This document shows, one piece after another, positions 6,455 to 7,429 of a DNA stretch of 7,429 nt. The stretch's first letter is position 1; every line of letters begins with the position of its first letter. The stretch comes from Saprospirales bacterium (GTDB lineage: Bacteria > Bacteroidota > Bacteroidia > Chitinophagales > Saprospiraceae), in NCBI GenBank assembly GCA_003448025.1, contig DLXL01000637.1, positions 1 through 7,429 of the forward strand. The letters run 5' to 3'. The notes beneath the pieces were generated by a model, which saw only the letters and a list, made by a program, of their open reading frames with translations, made no database searches and had not been told where the DNA came from. The position numbers were made by a program, and so were the translations under genes.

Positions 6455-7399
6455 TTACATTCCATATTGCTTCCGCAAATGGAATAACATATCGCGGGTC
6501 ATAGCGTCCAGGTCGTATTCCGGCTTCCATCCCCAGTCTCTGCGAGCGGCAGAATCATCTATCGACGCCGGCCAGGAATCGGCAATAGCTTGCCGGAAAT
6601 CGGGCACATAGCTAACCTTGAAATCAGGAACTTCTTTTTGAATGCTGGCGGTAATTTCGCCCGGATTAAAGGTCATGCCGGCCAGGTTGTAACTGGTACG
6701 AACCATGATTTGATTAGCCGGCGCTTCCATCAATTCCAGGGTAGCCCGAATCGCATCCGGCATGTACAACATAGGTAACGGCGTATCCGCACGCAAAAAG
6801 CATTCGTAAGGTTTGTTTTGTACCGCATAATGATAAATATCAACGGCGTAGTCAGTAGTGCCGCCTCCTGGCATACTTTCATAACCAATGATACCAGGAT
6901 AACGCAGGGATCGCACATCAAGGCCATACCTTTTGAAATAATAATTTGCCCAGTTTTCGCCAGCCACTTTACTGATACCATACACAGTGCCTGGTATTAA
7001 AACTGAGTATTGAGGGGTCATGGCAGGAGATGCCTCCAAACCAAATACAGCAATAGATGAAGGATAATAAACCTTAGCCACCTGTTGTTCCCGGCTAACT
7101 TCCAACACATTGAACAGACTGCGCATGTTGATATCCCAGGCCCACATTGGATTTTTTTCTCCGGTGGCCGACAAGATTGCGGCAAGGTGATAAATCTGGG
7201 TAACCTTGTACTTTTTCACCAATGCTGCCAATGCCTGTCCGTCCAACGCATCCAGTATTTCTGTAGGGCCATTTTGATTTTCCAGAGGGCGCAAATCTGT
7301 GGCAACCACGTGATCTGAACCAAATGCTTTCCGCAAGGCTTCTGTCAATACGGTGCCGATCTGACCGCCGGCGCCAACAAGGAGAATGGTATCTTTCAT
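6455..7399 (-). CDS. tdh: L-threonine 3-dehydrogenase, SDR (NAD-dependent epimerase-like) type
   Basis: This 314-residue extended short-chain dehydrogenase oxidises L-threonine with NAD+ to 2-amino-3-ketobutyrate, the first step of threonine breakdown to glycine and acetyl-CoA. Visible features are the Rossmann motif GAGGQIG (9-15), Asp35 at the end of strand two (preference for NAD over NADP), HLAAILSATGEKNP (71-84), the catalytic Ser114/Ser115, and Tyr140-x3-Lys144 in GTVYGISK. The segments SYNLAGMTF and DFRQAIADSWPASIDDS are, from memory, characteristic of the bacterial and animal SDR-type TDH described in Flavobacterium, and distinguish it from UDP-sugar epimerases and from the zinc-dependent E. 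coli Tdh, which is non-homologous. The length fits. The usual partner, 2-amino-3-ketobutyrate CoA ligase (kbl), is not in the window; the upstream side is cut at 7429. Confidence 0.9.
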   Translation of the reverse strand: MKDTILLVGAGGQIGTVLTEALRKAFGSDHVVATDLRPLENQNGPTEILDALDGQALAALVKKYKVTQIYHLAAILSATGEKNPMWAWDINMRSLFNVLEVSREQQVAKVYYPSSIAVFGLEASPAMTPQYSVLIPGTVYGISKVAGENWANYYFKRYGLDVRSLRYPGIIGYESMPGGGTTDYAVDIYHYAVQNKPYECFLRADTPLPMLYMPDAIRATLELMEAPANQIMVRTSYNLAGMTFNPGEITASIQKEVPDFKVSYVPDFRQAIADSWPASIDDSAARRDWGWKPEYDLDAMTRDMLFHLRKQYGM

Positions 7400-7403
7400 G
7401 AAA

Positions 7404-7421
7404 GTGGTTTATGTGGTTTAT
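7404..7421. repeat. Tandem 9-bp direct repeat upstream of tdh
   Basis: GTGGTTTAT occurs twice in tandem (7404-7412, 7413-7421), followed by GGGGGTTT up to the window edge. It lies 5-22 bp before the tdh start codon on the minus strand, so it is in the leader or ribosome-binding region. Whether more copies follow is not visible. Possible slippage site; no known function. Confidence 0.7.
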
Positions 7422-7429
7422 GGGGGTTT

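Overview
The window looks like a chromosomal stretch from a Bacteroidota bacterium, perhaps near the Saprospiria/Chitinophagia side. That placement is inference from gene content. The clues are two lipoproteins with short Bacteroidota-type signal peptides, a histidine kinase with a periplasmic TPR sensor paired with a NarL/LuxR-type response regulator, an SDR-type L-threonine dehydrogenase, and start codons mostly lacking Shine-Dalgarno sequences. There is no rRNA, tRNA, CRISPR array, transposase or phage gene, and no gene looks broken.

Layout, left to right. An 8-bp tandem repeat sits at the left edge (1-40) and runs into the 3' end of a LOG-family nucleotide phosphoribohydrolase (36-605, minus). 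Divergent from it, with about 68 bp between start codons, is a 433-residue lipoprotein of unknown family (674-1975, plus). It converges on a second lipoprotein (2033-2791, minus) that I assign to the TTHB210-like/DUF5602 family; a probable terminator lies between them. A non-coding stretch of about 300 bp (2792-3095) holds the upstream region of that lipoprotein, with CAAGG/CCTTG inverted repeats, and a probable terminator for the next gene. Next come a secreted NTF2-like/SnoaL-fold protein (3096-3611, minus), a response regulator (3777-4409, minus), a TPR sensor kinase (4425-6359, minus) and L-threonine 3-dehydrogenase (6455-7399, minus). A short direct repeat lies at the right edge.

How the parts may work together. 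The kinase and regulator are 15 bp apart and surely form one two-component system. The most interesting non-coding signal is in the 165 bp between the regulator and the secreted NTF2-like gene. It is a perfect 18-bp palindrome (3740-3757), which reads as a NarL-type 7-2-7 inverted repeat, followed 23 bp away by a second, imperfect dyad with the same TACG-N8-CGTA geometry (3718-3733). The second dyad contains a perfect Bacteroidota -7 promoter box (TAnnTTTG) on the minus strand. The simplest reading is that the regulator binds here and controls the secreted NTF2-like protein, giving a compact sensor-regulator-effector module. The sequence pattern is seen directly; the regulatory link is inference. 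The remaining genes look like ordinary metabolic or surface genes.
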